A stretch of DNA of 64,000 nucleotides from Burkholderiaceae bacterium (GTDB taxonomy: Bacteria; Pseudomonadota; Gammaproteobacteria; Burkholderiales; Burkholderiaceae_E): the NCBI GenBank assembly GCA_024235875.1, contig JACKLP010000013.1:1-64000 (forward strand). The letters are read 5' to 3'. Below, piece after piece: positions 16,748-25,278 of this stretch. Position numbers and translations under genes: made by a program. The notes under the pieces were generated by a model. The model searched no databases. It was not told the DNA's origin and was given only the letters and a program-made list of their open reading frames with translations. The stretch's first letter is position 1; each line of letters opens with the position of its first letter.

Positions 16748-17854
16748 TCAGGTGTCGACCGGGGAAGTCGCGCGTCCGTATAGATCGTTGAAGCGGACGA
16801 TGTCGTCCTCCCCGACGTAGTCCCCGCGTTGCGGCTCGATCATGACCAACGGAAGCTTGCCGAGGTTGTGCAGGCGATGTTCGCTTCGATGGTGGTGCAT
16901 CTGCATCGAGAGCGACGCGCCGGGCTTGACCTTGCCGACCGTCGTGTTGCCACCCTCGTCCGCCGGCAATTGTTCGGCAAGCGCCCTCCAGGAGCCGATG
17001 TCACTCCAGCCGAACTCCGGGCGCAATGCGACGACCTGCTCGGCACGCTCCATCAGCGCATAGTCGATCGAGATATCCGGCAGCGCGGCGACAGCATCGC
17101 GCGCGAAGCGCACCTCGAGGGTGCGGCTCGGGGTTCCATGGTCGGTACCGCCTGCGGCCGTTCGCGACGATGCCGACTTCCAGACGCCTTGCGCCGCCCG
17201 TGGAACATCCGGCGCATGCCGCGACAAGGCGTCCAGCAACACGTCGGCCCTGAAGCAGAACATGCCGCTGTTCCATGCGTAGTCACCTTGCTCCGAGTAG
17301 CGCAGAGCAGTTTTCAGATCGGGCTTTTCCACGAACTGTCGCACCCGGTATCCGTTTGCCTCGCCCAGTGCGTCACCCAGATCCAGATAGCCGAAGCCGG
17401 TTTCAGGCGCGCTCGGTGAGATGCCGAACAGAACGATCTCACCCTGGTTCGCGAGCAGCGCTGCAGCCGTTGCCGCTCGAGCGAACGCATCGACATCCGC
17501 GATGAGATGGTCGGCCGGCAGCACGAACATTGCCGCGTCGGGGTCAGATTGCGGCCCCCAGTGCGCTGCGAGCGCAATCGCGGTTGCGGTGTTGCGACCG
17601 ATGGGTTCCAGCAGCTGCGTGACCTCGAGCCGATCGAGCGCTGGCAGCTCGAACACCTCTTCGCTGGTCTTGAAAGCGTAGGCTTCGTTCGCGACGATAC
17701 ACAGGCGCTCGGTCGCCATCGTACTGGCACGAAGAAGCGTTCTCGGCAGCAGGCTCTCGCCGCCACCGAGCCGAATGAAAGGCTTCGGGTAGGATTCCCT
17801 GGAAACCGGCCATAGCCTGGTGCCGCCCCCCGAAAGTATTGCTGGCAGCAACAT
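16748..17854 (-). CDS. Mannose-1-phosphate guanylyltransferase-like protein with internally collapsed cupin (PMI) domain
   Basis: 368 residues, against roughly 470-480 for the bifunctional AlgA/ManC family it resembles. The nucleotidyltransferase half is mostly intact (LEPIGRNTATAIALAA, FVLPADHLI, GFGYLDLG, QFVEKPD, WNSGMFCF, FGWSDIGSW), but the nucleotide-binding signature reads LSGGGTRLWP, one residue shorter than the usual GGxGTRLWP. After DEGGNTT the sequence jumps directly to KVKPGASLSMQMHHHRSEH and then to RLHNLGKLPL, so the linker and about 40 residues of the cupin core are absent while the end (GEDDIVRFNDLYGR) is present. It may be a decaying gene or a reduced monofunctional enzyme. 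It is divergent from galU. Confidence 0.8.
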   Translation of the reverse strand: MLLPAILSGGGTRLWPVSRESYPKPFIRLGGGESLLPRTLLRASTMATERLCIVANEAYAFKTSEEVFELPALDRLEVTQLLEPIGRNTATAIALAAHWGPQSDPDAAMFVLPADHLIADVDAFARAATAAALLANQGEIVLFGISPSAPETGFGYLDLGDALGEANGYRVRQFVEKPDLKTALRYSEQGDYAWNSGMFCFRADVLLDALSRHAPDVPRAAQGVWKSASSRTAAGGTDHGTPSRTLEVRFARDAVAALPDISIDYALMERAEQVVALRPEFGWSDIGSWRALAEQLPADEGGNTTVGKVKPGASLSMQMHHHRSEHRLHNLGKLPLVMIEPQRGDYVGEDDIVRFNDLYGRATSPVDT

Positions 17855-18073
17855 CAACGCCTCGTTCGACCGCCCGCAATCAGTGCAGGCCTCTCAGGCA
17901 ATCCAAGTGCAGAACGATTGCGCTCGCCGCTCCCGGGCGAACCGGAAGTCTCTCGTAGCACCGTCCGTCACTCACTTGTTGCGTTTGATCCCCGGTCGGT
18001 GGAGATTCCCGGACAAACGCTTTAGAGTCCCTTCCCGAAACCCAGATACCATCCGCTCGGACATCGCGAGACC

Positions 18074-18901
18074 ATGCCCATGAAGCTGAAGAAGGCGGTA
18101 TTTCCCGTTGCTGGACTCGGAACCCGCTTCCTTCCAGCCACGAAGTCGATCCCGAAAGAGATGTTGCCGATCGTCGACAGGCCGATCATTCAGTACGCCG
18201 TCGACGAGGCGATCGAGGCCGGCTGCGATACCTTGATCTTCGTCACCGGCCGTTCCAAGCGTGCCGTCGAGGACTACTTCGACCGAAACCCGGAACTCGA
18301 AGCAGAGCTCGAAGCGAAGGGCAAGCTGGAGGCGCTGCAAGTCGTTCGCGACATCATCCCGTCGCACGTGAAAGTGCTGTTCGTGCGCCAGCCGCAACCG
18401 CTCGGCCTCGGACATGCGGTGCTGTGTGCCGCCCCGATGATCGCGCGCGACGAATACTTCGCCGTGATGCTTCCCGACGACCTGATCGACGGCTACCCGG
18501 AGGGCGTGCTCAAGCAGATGCTGCCGGTTGCCATCGAAAACCAGGCATCGGTCGTTGCGATCGAGCAGGTGCCTCCGGAGGACGTCTCCAAGTATGGGAT
18601 CGTGGAACCGTCATCGCAGGATGGCCAGCTGATGAAACTTCGCGCGATCGTGGAGAAGCCGGCAGTCGATTCAGCGCCGTCGACGAGTGCCGTGGTTGGA
18701 CGATACATCCTGCACTCGAGCATTCTGGACACCCTCGAGAATCTCGAACCCGGCGCGGGCGGCGAGATCCAACTCACCGACGCCTTGGCGCAGCAGATCG
18801 ACTCGCCCGGACTATACGGCTACCGTTTCGGCGGCAAACGATTCGACTGTGGCAGCAAGCGCGGCTTTCTGGTCGCGAACATCCATTTCGGGCTCAACTG
18901 A
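18074..18901 (+). CDS. galU: UTP--glucose-1-phosphate uridylyltransferase
   Basis: 275 residues. The nucleotide-binding signature AVFPVAGLGTRFLPATKSIP with KEMLPIVD is intact, as are the sugar-phosphate segments (LGLGHAVLCA, MLPDDLID, EKPAVDSAP, GGEIQLTDAL, and GKRFDCGSKRGFL). It makes UDP-glucose for envelope polysaccharides. The C-terminus ends soon after the last core motif and is about 15-25 residues shorter than many GalU proteins, which should not touch the active site. The ATG at 18080 is an alternative start. Its divergent neighbour is the manC-like gene, so both serve sugar-nucleotide supply. Confidence 0.95.
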   Translation: MPMKLKKAVFPVAGLGTRFLPATKSIPKEMLPIVDRPIIQYAVDEAIEAGCDTLIFVTGRSKRAVEDYFDRNPELEAELEAKGKLEALQVVRDIIPSHVKVLFVRQPQPLGLGHAVLCAAPMIARDEYFAVMLPDDLIDGYPEGVLKQMLPVAIENQASVVAIEQVPPEDVSKYGIVEPSSQDGQLMKLRAIVEKPAVDSAPSTSAVVGRYILHSSILDTLENLEPGAGGEIQLTDALAQQIDSPGLYGYRFGGKRFDCGSKRGFLVANIHFGLN

Positions 18902-18940
18902 AGGCGCGTCGCAGCGCGGGCGCGGTCTTCACCGTTTCCG

Positions 18941-20098
18941 CTAGCCGGGCGACGAGTCGATCGCATTGCATGCGCCCGGATCGTCGGACGGCGTCTGAGC
19001 GTCGCTCGCGCTGTGCCTAGCTTGCTCCCCGATGGGCGAGACATCGGTGCCACTGGCGTCTGCCCCCCGAGCAGGACTGTCATCGTGGATCGAACCGGTC
19101 GAACCCGCACCGGATGCGGTTGATCCGTTCGACGTCGGACCCGGTACCGAAGAATCATCGTGCGCGCCAGTCACTGGGTCAGACACGCTCGCCGAGGGCG
19201 AGCCTTCGCTGCCCGTTGCGATCGGGCCGGCTTCGGTACCCGCGTCGGCACTCCTACCGGCCTCTCGCCAGTCGGCGTCATCGCGAGCGCTCGACTGCAT
19301 CCGGGAAATCGCATGGACGCGAACCGGCCAGTAGGGCCGAACGATTCCGTCCGCGCCAGCGAACTGGTAGAACCGACATCGCCAGGGTCTTTGCACCCCA
19401 TCGAGCCGCGCAGGCCGAACCTGCACCGGGCCTAGCCACCGCGGATTCTGCACTTCACAAGCGTCGACATGGCGCATGATCCATGCCCACAGTCGACCAA
19501 CAAAGGGCACCACCAGCGGAAGACCCGCATCGACTCGCAGCTTGAGAAGGTTGGCGTCGAGCAGGCTCAGCCCGGAGCGCGCCCCTGTCGATGCGTCGCG
19601 GTACCGAAGATTGTCATTCGGAATCTCCTGGACCCCGGCAATGAGTTCGCCGTACGGATCGCGCGCAGGGACCGCCCAGTCCGCGAAGGCATCCGGGTCC
19701 GGCGACAGCCGCGAGAGTTGCAGCACCCCGCCCGCCATCTGGGTGTGAAGACGCGCGAGCACGAGTGGGCGAAGTGCCGAAGCCGTGCTCGATGCATTCT
19801 CCGGCGCCAGCCTCGTGCGCCAGCCAAGCGCCAGCCCCTCGATGACCGCCGCCCGACTCGCATGACCCACCGCACCGCTGCGCGCCCCCGCCTCGAGTGC
19901 GAGCTGGAGCACCTCGCGACCATGCCAGACCAGGCCGGCCTGCACCGCACCCAGCACGAGAATCAGGATGACCGGTAGCGCGAGCAGCCACTCGAGGCTT
20001 GCGACGCCGGTCGCGTATCGAGGCGCAGCCCGGCCGACATTGGCCGACCCGGCGCCGGCGGGTCGACGGTTCAGGCGCTCACACGCGTTCTCGATCAT
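18941..20098 (-). CDS. tadE: TadE-like prepilin-type pilus assembly protein with long acidic Ser/Asp-rich tail
   Basis: 385 residues from the ATG at 20098. Near the N-terminus, ATGVASLEWLLALPVILILV has the form of a type IVb prepilin cleavage site (Gly then +5 Glu) running into the single membrane helix. The periplasmic part contains GREVLQLALEAGARSGAVGH, as in TadE/TadG proteins. The last 115 residues or so are low-complexity, rich in Ser, Asp, Gly, Thr and Pro, and unlike known TadE proteins. It is the last gene of the tad operon, overlaps the DUF192 gene by 20 bases and is convergent with galU. Confidence 0.8.
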   Translation of the reverse strand: MIENACERLNRRPAGAGSANVGRAAPRYATGVASLEWLLALPVILILVLGAVQAGLVWHGREVLQLALEAGARSGAVGHASRAAVIEGLALGWRTRLAPENASSTASALRPLVLARLHTQMAGGVLQLSRLSPDPDAFADWAVPARDPYGELIAGVQEIPNDNLRYRDASTGARSGLSLLDANLLKLRVDAGLPLVVPFVGRLWAWIMRHVDACEVQNPRWLGPVQVRPARLDGVQRPWRCRFYQFAGADGIVRPYWPVRVHAISRMQSSARDDADWREAGRSADAGTEAGPIATGSEGSPSASVSDPVTGAHDDSSVPGPTSNGSTASGAGSTGSIHDDSPARGADASGTDVSPIGEQARHSASDAQTPSDDPGACNAIDSSPG

Positions 20099-20480
20099 GC
20101 AATGAAAGCCGTGAGCCGGGTCGCAAGACCGGCCAGTTTTCGAGGGCGCCTGCACGCATCTCGATCACCGAGTTCGCTTCAGGGCAGGCACTCAGCCTCC
20201 AAGGACGAAACCCGCCTACCGCGCGAATCACACGAAGACCGCAATCGAGGTAGACGAGATCCAAGGATTGCGACAGACCGATGCCATGCACCGAGCGACA
20301 GGGAACGAGCCAGTACCCCGTCATATGGTCGCGCGGTTCCCGGCCGAGTACGCCTCGCAGGCGTTCGGTGAAGCTCGCCAGCATCAAGAGATCGGGGCCA
20401 TCTGTCACGAATCGATCGTGTTCGATGCGGCATCTCAGCCGCTCGATGCGAGGGCCTCGCGTGCGAACTTCAGAACCCAT
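20079..20480 (-). CDS. DUF192-like small protein encoded inside the tad operon
   Basis: 133 residues. The core TGYWLVPCRSVHGIGLSQSL, followed by LVYLDCGLRVIRAV, then FRPWRLSACPEANSVIEMRAG, follows the DUF192 pattern of strand, short helix, LDIAFLD-like strand and a closing V-x-E-x-x-AG. No signal peptide is visible. The function of DUF192 is not established. It begins inside the tadC 3' end (11-base overlap) and ends inside tadE (20-base overlap), so it must be co-translated with both. That suggests a role in Tad pilus biogenesis. Confidence 0.7.
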   Translation of the reverse strand: MGSEVRTRGPRIERLRCRIEHDRFVTDGPDLLMLASFTERLRGVLGREPRDHMTGYWLVPCRSVHGIGLSQSLDLVYLDCGLRVIRAVGGFRPWRLSACPEANSVIEMRAGALENWPVLRPGSRLSLHDRERV

Positions 20481-21360
20481 GCGCCAGCAGCCGGTCGACG
20501 ATCGGAAACAGGAGAACCGCGAACGTCCCTGGAAAAATGAACACGACGAGCGGAAACAGCAGTTTCACCGGTGCCTGCATCGCCGTTCGCTCGGCGGCGA
20601 GGAATCTTTCGTTTCGGCGCTGCTCGGCCTGAGCACGCAGCAGCGGCCCCAGGCTCGTCCCCTGGCTTTCAGCCGAAGAGAGCGCCGCCACGAAGCTGGT
20701 GACGCCGAGCAGGCCGACTCGCTCGGACATCGCGCGTAGCGCTTCGCTGCGCGGGCGGCCTGCCCGCACGTCACGCAGCATTCGAGACAACTCCTCGCGC
20801 ATCGGACCCGGCGGCCCGATGGCAACTGCTTGACCGATCGCGCTGGCGGGGTTCATGCCCGACTCGACGCCGAGCGTCACCAGGTCCAGCAGGAACGGGA
20901 GCTGTCGACGGATCTCGCGCCGCCGTACGCGCGCGCGATCACGGAGATCGACGACGGGCAACCAGAAGCCGAGCGCGGCCGGCGCCACGACCAAGACCGA
21001 CGAGGCCCCTTCGACGCGAGTCAACACGACGGCCGCCGCGGCCATCGCCAGGGCTGCAAACAACATCCTGGCGCCCAGGTAGTGCTCGACCTGGAGCGAG
21101 AATTCGAGCCCCGCTCGACGCAGGTCGGCATGCCAACGCGCCGCCAAGGTCTCGACGATCAGTGGCTTGCATATGACACCCGCAAACGCGATCGGCCACC
21201 AGAGTGCTCTCCACAACCCCGGCGCGGGGTCGAGGGCCGCATTCGGCGCATCGCGGGTCGCGGAAATCGACGCCGCCAGGGCGCACGCACCGGCGAGCGC
21301 GAACAGGCCCAGCCCGGTCATCGAGATCAACCACCATGCGTCGATCCGTGCGCCACTCAT
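20470..21360 (-). CDS. tadC: TadC, inner-membrane platform protein of the Tad pilus
   Basis: 296 residues with a type II secretion F (T2SSF) domain at about 155-275 (RRQLPFLLDLVTLGVESGMN, AQAEQRRNERFLAAERTAMQ) and transmembrane segments near 13-32, 46-62, 95-125 and 270-292. The ATG overlaps the tadB stop by ATGA. TadB and TadC form the membrane platform that couples ATPase TadA to pilin polymerisation. The terminal stretch KLLFPLVVFIFPGTFAVLL is typical of TadC. Confidence 0.92.
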   Translation of the reverse strand: MSGARIDAWWLISMTGLGLFALAGACALAASISATRDAPNAALDPAPGLWRALWWPIAFAGVICKPLIVETLAARWHADLRRAGLEFSLQVEHYLGARMLFAALAMAAAAVVLTRVEGASSVLVVAPAALGFWLPVVDLRDRARVRRREIRRQLPFLLDLVTLGVESGMNPASAIGQAVAIGPPGPMREELSRMLRDVRAGRPRSEALRAMSERVGLLGVTSFVAALSSAESQGTSLGPLLRAQAEQRRNERFLAAERTAMQAPVKLLFPLVVFIFPGTFAVLLFPIVDRLLAHGF

Positions 21361-22208
21361 ACGTCGATCCTGACGATGCTGCGGATCATCAGGAGGCCGA
21401 CAATCTGCGCGCAGAGCACGCCCACGCAAACGACACGACCGGCCCAGGTCCCGGTGAGGCTATCCAGCATCGTGGGCTCGATGAGCGCCAGCAGACCGAC
21501 GATGACTGCGGGCAATCCCCCCATCACCCAGGACTGCAAGCGACCCTGGGCGGTCAGCGCTCTGACCTTGCCCTCCAGTGCGAGCTTTCGTCGGGTTGAA
21601 TCGGCCAGCGAGTCGAGTGTGTCGGCGATACCTCCGCCCGTACGATTCCCTAGCTTCAGCGCCGCGCACAGCAGTACCGCTTCCTCGAGTCGCACGCGCC
21701 TCGAAAGTCGATCGAGGGTGCGCTCGAAGCTCGCTCCCATCCTTTGCTCACGCTGCATCAGCGCCAACTCTTGCCCGGCCGGCGGCGCCATCTCGTCGGC
21801 GATCTGCGCGATCACGACCGATAGCGCGTTTCCCGCCCGCAGGCCACCCGAGAGGAGATTCAGCAGCTCGGGGACCTGGGCTCGAAACCGCAGGGCGCGA
21901 CGCCGCTCGACCCAGGCGATGAGCAGGCGCGGCAGCAAAGCCACCGCCAGAGCCACGAGCATTGCGGCTAGGACGCTGCCCGAGAGCAGCCAGACACCCG
22001 CCGCCGAGATCAGCAGGGCCGTGCCGTTGATCGCGAGAAGGCGTCCGCGGTGCACGAACACGAAGGAGCGACCAAGATCCGCGGCCAGCCCCTCGCCCAG
22101 GCGAAACCGCAACCCTCGAACCCAATCGGGGACGACGGCCGCCAAGGCGGCGCCACCCGCTGCCGCTGCAACGAAGGCCGAGACCAGGACCAGGGGATCG
22201 TCATTCAT
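21357..22208 (-). CDS. tadB: TadB, inner-membrane platform protein of the Tad pilus
   Basis: 283 residues from the ATG at 22208, which overlaps the tadA stop by ATGA. Transmembrane helices lie at about 5-25, 65-105 and 235-280. The T2SSF domain includes VPELLNLLSGGLRAGNALSV and RVRLEEAVLLCAALKLGNRTGG, the pattern seen in TadB. Partner of TadC in the Flp pilus machine. Sequence upstream in the same frame belongs to tadA in another frame and is not coding. Confidence 0.92.
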   Translation of the reverse strand: MNDDPLVLVSAFVAAAAGGAALAAVVPDWVRGLRFRLGEGLAADLGRSFVFVHRGRLLAINGTALLISAAGVWLLSGSVLAAMLVALAVALLPRLLIAWVERRRALRFRAQVPELLNLLSGGLRAGNALSVVIAQIADEMAPPAGQELALMQREQRMGASFERTLDRLSRRVRLEEAVLLCAALKLGNRTGGGIADTLDSLADSTRRKLALEGKVRALTAQGRLQSWVMGGLPAVIVGLLALIEPTMLDSLTGTWAGRVVCVGVLCAQIVGLLMIRSIVRIDV

Positions 22209-23884
22209 GCGAAACCCCTCGAAAAGCAATCGAGGGTCACGGGCCGCCCCTCGTCGGCCAGTTGCTCGAAGAAGGTCGGCATGTGCCCGCAGCTCACGAA
22301 GCGTCCGCCCACCCTTCCGGCGGCGTCGAATCGACGCTCGAACCTGAACAAGGGTTGCATCTGGATCCGGCCACCTTCGACACCCGTGATCTCGGCGATC
22401 TCGACGATACGTCGAGATCCATCCGGCAGTCGCGCCTGCTGGACGACGACATCCACCGCCGATGCGATCTGGTCGCGAATCGCAGGGACCGGTATGTCGA
22501 CGCCGGCCATCAAGACCATGACCTCGAGACGCGCGACGACATCCCGGGGACTGTTGGCATGCACGGTCGTCAGCGAGCCGTCGTGGCCGGTATTCATCGC
22601 CTGCAGCATGTCGAGGGCTTCGCCGCCACGACACTCACCGACGATGATCCGGTCGGGACGCATACGCAGTGCATTCCTGACCAAGTCGCGAATCGTGACC
22701 TCGCCCCGCCCCTCGGCATTTCTGGGGCGAGCTTCGAGCGCAACCAGGTGCGGGTGGCGCAAGCGCAATTCCGCCGCATCCTCGACGGTCACGATTCGCT
22801 CGCCCGGATCGATGAGGTTCGAGAGGAGGTTCAGCAGCGTAGTCTTGCCTGACCCGGTGCCACCGGACACCAGGATGTTCTGGCGCGTTCGAACGCAGAT
22901 GTCGAGAAACGAAAGCATGTCCGCCGACGCCGATCCCTGTCGGACGAGGTCCTCGGGCTCGAACACGCGCGCATTGAATCGACGAATCGTGATCGTGGGC
23001 CCCTTGATCGCCAGTGGCGGAATGATCGCGTTGACCCGCGATCCGTCTGCCAGCCGCGCATCGACCATGGGAGAGGACTCGTCGATACGGCGCCCCAGCG
23101 GAACCACGATTCGTTCGATCACCGAGCGGATCGCCTCGGCACTGCTGAAGCGCACGGCCGACGCTTCCAGCTTTCCGTTGCGCTCGACATAGATCGACTC
23201 GATGCCGTTGACCATGATCTCGGTGATGCTCGGATCGGCCAACAGGCGCTCGAGCGGTCCGAGGCCCACTGCCTCGTCGATCAGTTCGTCGATCAGACGA
23301 TCCCTGTTCGGTAGGGCGGAAAAGGCATGGTCCGCCTCGATCAATTCGAGAAGTTGCGCGCGCAACGCGGCGCCCAGTGCCTCGGTCGACAGATGCCGAA
23401 CTTCCTGGCGCCGCAGATCGAGCCTGGCCAGCAGTCGACGGTGCAACTCGCGGCGAGCATCCATCCACGCAGGGGTCTCGGACGCCTGGGCGTCAGTGGC
23501 AAGTACTGGGGCACGCGGCGCCGGCGGCGCGGTCGCGCCTTCAGCTCGCACCTCGGGTTCGCTCGCCATGCCCTTGTCAGCGCCGTCGACATGACCGACG
23601 CGCAGAACGCGCAGGGTGAAGCCGCCGATCCGGATTTCGTCATCGACCGCCAGTGGTCCGTGCTCGCTGATTCTTTCGCCGTTGACGACGGTACCGCCCA
23701 AGGTACCGCAGTCCGCCAGTACCAATGCGGGCCCCATTCGGCGCAGTTCGGCGTGAACCCGCCCCACCCGCCAGCTAGGCAGGCACAGCCCGCGATCCTT
23801 CTGACGCCCTATCCGGCACGGAAACTCGGTCACGCAAACCGTTCTGGCCGGCTCACCGTCGCATTGAACGCTCAGCTCCAGCAT
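22205..23884 (-). CDS. tadA: TadA/CpaF pilus-assembly ATPase with N-terminal FHA domain
   Basis: 559 residues. Residues about 20-90 form a forkhead-associated domain (FPCRIGRQKDRGLCLPSWRV, RVHAELRR, GTLGGTVVNGERIS), which in general reads phosphothreonine. After an Ala/Pro linker comes the secretion ATPase: N-terminal CpaF helices (DEAVGLGPLERLLADPSITE), Walker A GGTGSGKTT, the Asp box TVEDAAELRL, Walker B-region PDRIIVGECRGGEALDMLQA, and the His box GSLTTVHANSP. The start at 23884 (MLELSV) lies 2 bases after the rcpA stop. It powers assembly and retraction of the Flp pilus. The FHA fusion suggests regulation by a Ser/Thr kinase or protein recruitment. Confidence 0.94.
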   Translation of the reverse strand: MLELSVQCDGEPARTVCVTEFPCRIGRQKDRGLCLPSWRVGRVHAELRRMGPALVLADCGTLGGTVVNGERISEHGPLAVDDEIRIGGFTLRVLRVGHVDGADKGMASEPEVRAEGATAPPAPRAPVLATDAQASETPAWMDARRELHRRLLARLDLRRQEVRHLSTEALGAALRAQLLELIEADHAFSALPNRDRLIDELIDEAVGLGPLERLLADPSITEIMVNGIESIYVERNGKLEASAVRFSSAEAIRSVIERIVVPLGRRIDESSPMVDARLADGSRVNAIIPPLAIKGPTITIRRFNARVFEPEDLVRQGSASADMLSFLDICVRTRQNILVSGGTGSGKTTLLNLLSNLIDPGERIVTVEDAAELRLRHPHLVALEARPRNAEGRGEVTIRDLVRNALRMRPDRIIVGECRGGEALDMLQAMNTGHDGSLTTVHANSPRDVVARLEVMVLMAGVDIPVPAIRDQIASAVDVVVQQARLPDGSRRIVEIAEITGVEGGRIQMQPLFRFERRFDAAGRVGGRFVSCGHMPTFFEQLADEGRPVTLDCFSRGFA

Positions 23885-23886
23885 GC

Positions 23887-25278
23887 TCAGTACCCCGAAT
23901 CGACGAGTGAGCGCCAAGCCGTGGGCGCCAGGTCCGAGCCAGATGCCCCGCCCGGCCGCAAGGGCTGCGCGGTGGAAGACAGGGTCGTCGGCGCCGAGGA
24001 GTCGATGAAGCGCGGGGTCACGAAGACGACGAGGTCGGATTGCTGATCTCTGAACTGTCGAGACCTGAACAGATGGCCGAGGATGGGCACCTCGGCCAGC
24101 CCCGGCACCTTGTCGATGCTGCCGACCGATTCCTTGGTAACGAGCCCCGCAATGACCAGTGTCTCGTTCTCGCGCAGATTGACTTCGGTCTCGGCGCGTC
24201 GCTTCAGTAAGCCGGGAATGTCATTGACCTGGACTTCGAAGTTGACCGAAGAGATCTCGGTCGCGACCTTGGCGCTGATCATGCCGTCACCACTGACCAG
24301 CGGCGAGATATCGAACTTGACCCCGTATTCCTTGAACTGCACCGATACGGCGCCCAGCCCACTCGTCTGTGGAATCGGCAACTCGCCGCCGACCACGAAG
24401 CGAGCGCTACCGCCGGAGCGGCAAGACAGACGCGGCTCGGCAAGAACCACGGCATCGCCCGTCTGCTGCATCAGGTTGATCATGGACCCGATGGTTGTGG
24501 CGATCCCGAACACGCCAGCCAGGCCGTTGACGCCGGCTCGTGCCTCCAGCCCAGCGGCGGCAGCCGGCCCGCCGGCACGAAACGCCGCAGCGCGATGGGC
24601 ATCGCCGATCAGACCGAACGCAGGCCCTTGCATCGAAGGATTCCAGTGCACGCCGATGTTCTCCAGCGCGGAGCGCTTGAGTTCCACGATGCGTACATCC
24701 ATCGCGATCATCCGTTCGACGCCGACCGGGTTGAGCAGGCTCACCACTTCGCCGTCCAATGACGCGATGGCCTTGACTCGGGCGACTTGGTCCGCAGTGA
24801 CCCGGTCGCCATCAATGACGACCTTGCCATTGATGTTCTGGATCCGCAGGTTCGCGTCGGCGGCAAGCATGGCCCGGACTTGGTCCAACAATCGATTGGA
24901 CTCGGGTGAGACGACCCGAACCATGTACTGGTGTTGCCGGCCCCTGTGGCTCCAGAGGTGTAGGCTGCTGACGCCCTCGGTCTCCGGGACGACCAGTACC
25001 TGCTTGTTGTCCATCGCCGTGGCCTGGATCACCCTGCCATTGCCGACCGCAATCCGACGAACACCCGGCATCTCGATCACCTGCGCCTCGCCCACGCGCA
25101 GGAACAACTCGGTCACGGCGACTCGACTTGCCGGCGCAGGCGAAACGCCGATCGCGAGGGGGGAGACGCCCTGGCCCCACACGCGCCCCGATGGGAAGGC
25201 ACTCAGTACGAAACCGAGCCCGATCAATCCGGCAACGCAGCGACGGTAGCCGCGGCAAGCCCGGTTGGGCGCATTCAT
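23887..25278 (-). CDS. rcpA: RcpA/CpaC-type outer-membrane secretin of the Tad pilus
   Basis: 463 residues with a signal peptide (to VWGQG). The N-terminal BON/pilus-sheath segment contains LRVGEAQVIEMPGVRRIAVG and the second half is a secretin barrel (VVLAEPRLSCRSGGSARFVV, GGELPIPQ, YGVKFDISPLV, LRENETLVIAGLV, VPILGHLFRSR). The C-terminal tail is Ser/Pro-rich. It forms the outer-membrane channel for the Flp pilus. The start overlaps the rcpC stop by 4 bases. Confidence 0.94.
   Translation of the reverse strand: MNAPNRACRGYRRCVAGLIGLGFVLSAFPSGRVWGQGVSPLAIGVSPAPASRVAVTELFLRVGEAQVIEMPGVRRIAVGNGRVIQATAMDNKQVLVVPETEGVSSLHLWSHRGRQHQYMVRVVSPESNRLLDQVRAMLAADANLRIQNINGKVVIDGDRVTADQVARVKAIASLDGEVVSLLNPVGVERMIAMDVRIVELKRSALENIGVHWNPSMQGPAFGLIGDAHRAAAFRAGGPAAAAGLEARAGVNGLAGVFGIATTIGSMINLMQQTGDAVVLAEPRLSCRSGGSARFVVGGELPIPQTSGLGAVSVQFKEYGVKFDISPLVSGDGMISAKVATEISSVNFEVQVNDIPGLLKRRAETEVNLRENETLVIAGLVTKESVGSIDKVPGLAEVPILGHLFRSRQFRDQQSDLVVFVTPRFIDSSAPTTLSSTAQPLRPGGASGSDLAPTAWRSLVDSGY

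Noticed and set aside
16870..16960. Frameshift as the cause of the short manC-like product
   Set aside because: The missing cupin residues are not encoded in another frame nearby, and both joints keep the frame; deletion is the simpler reading.
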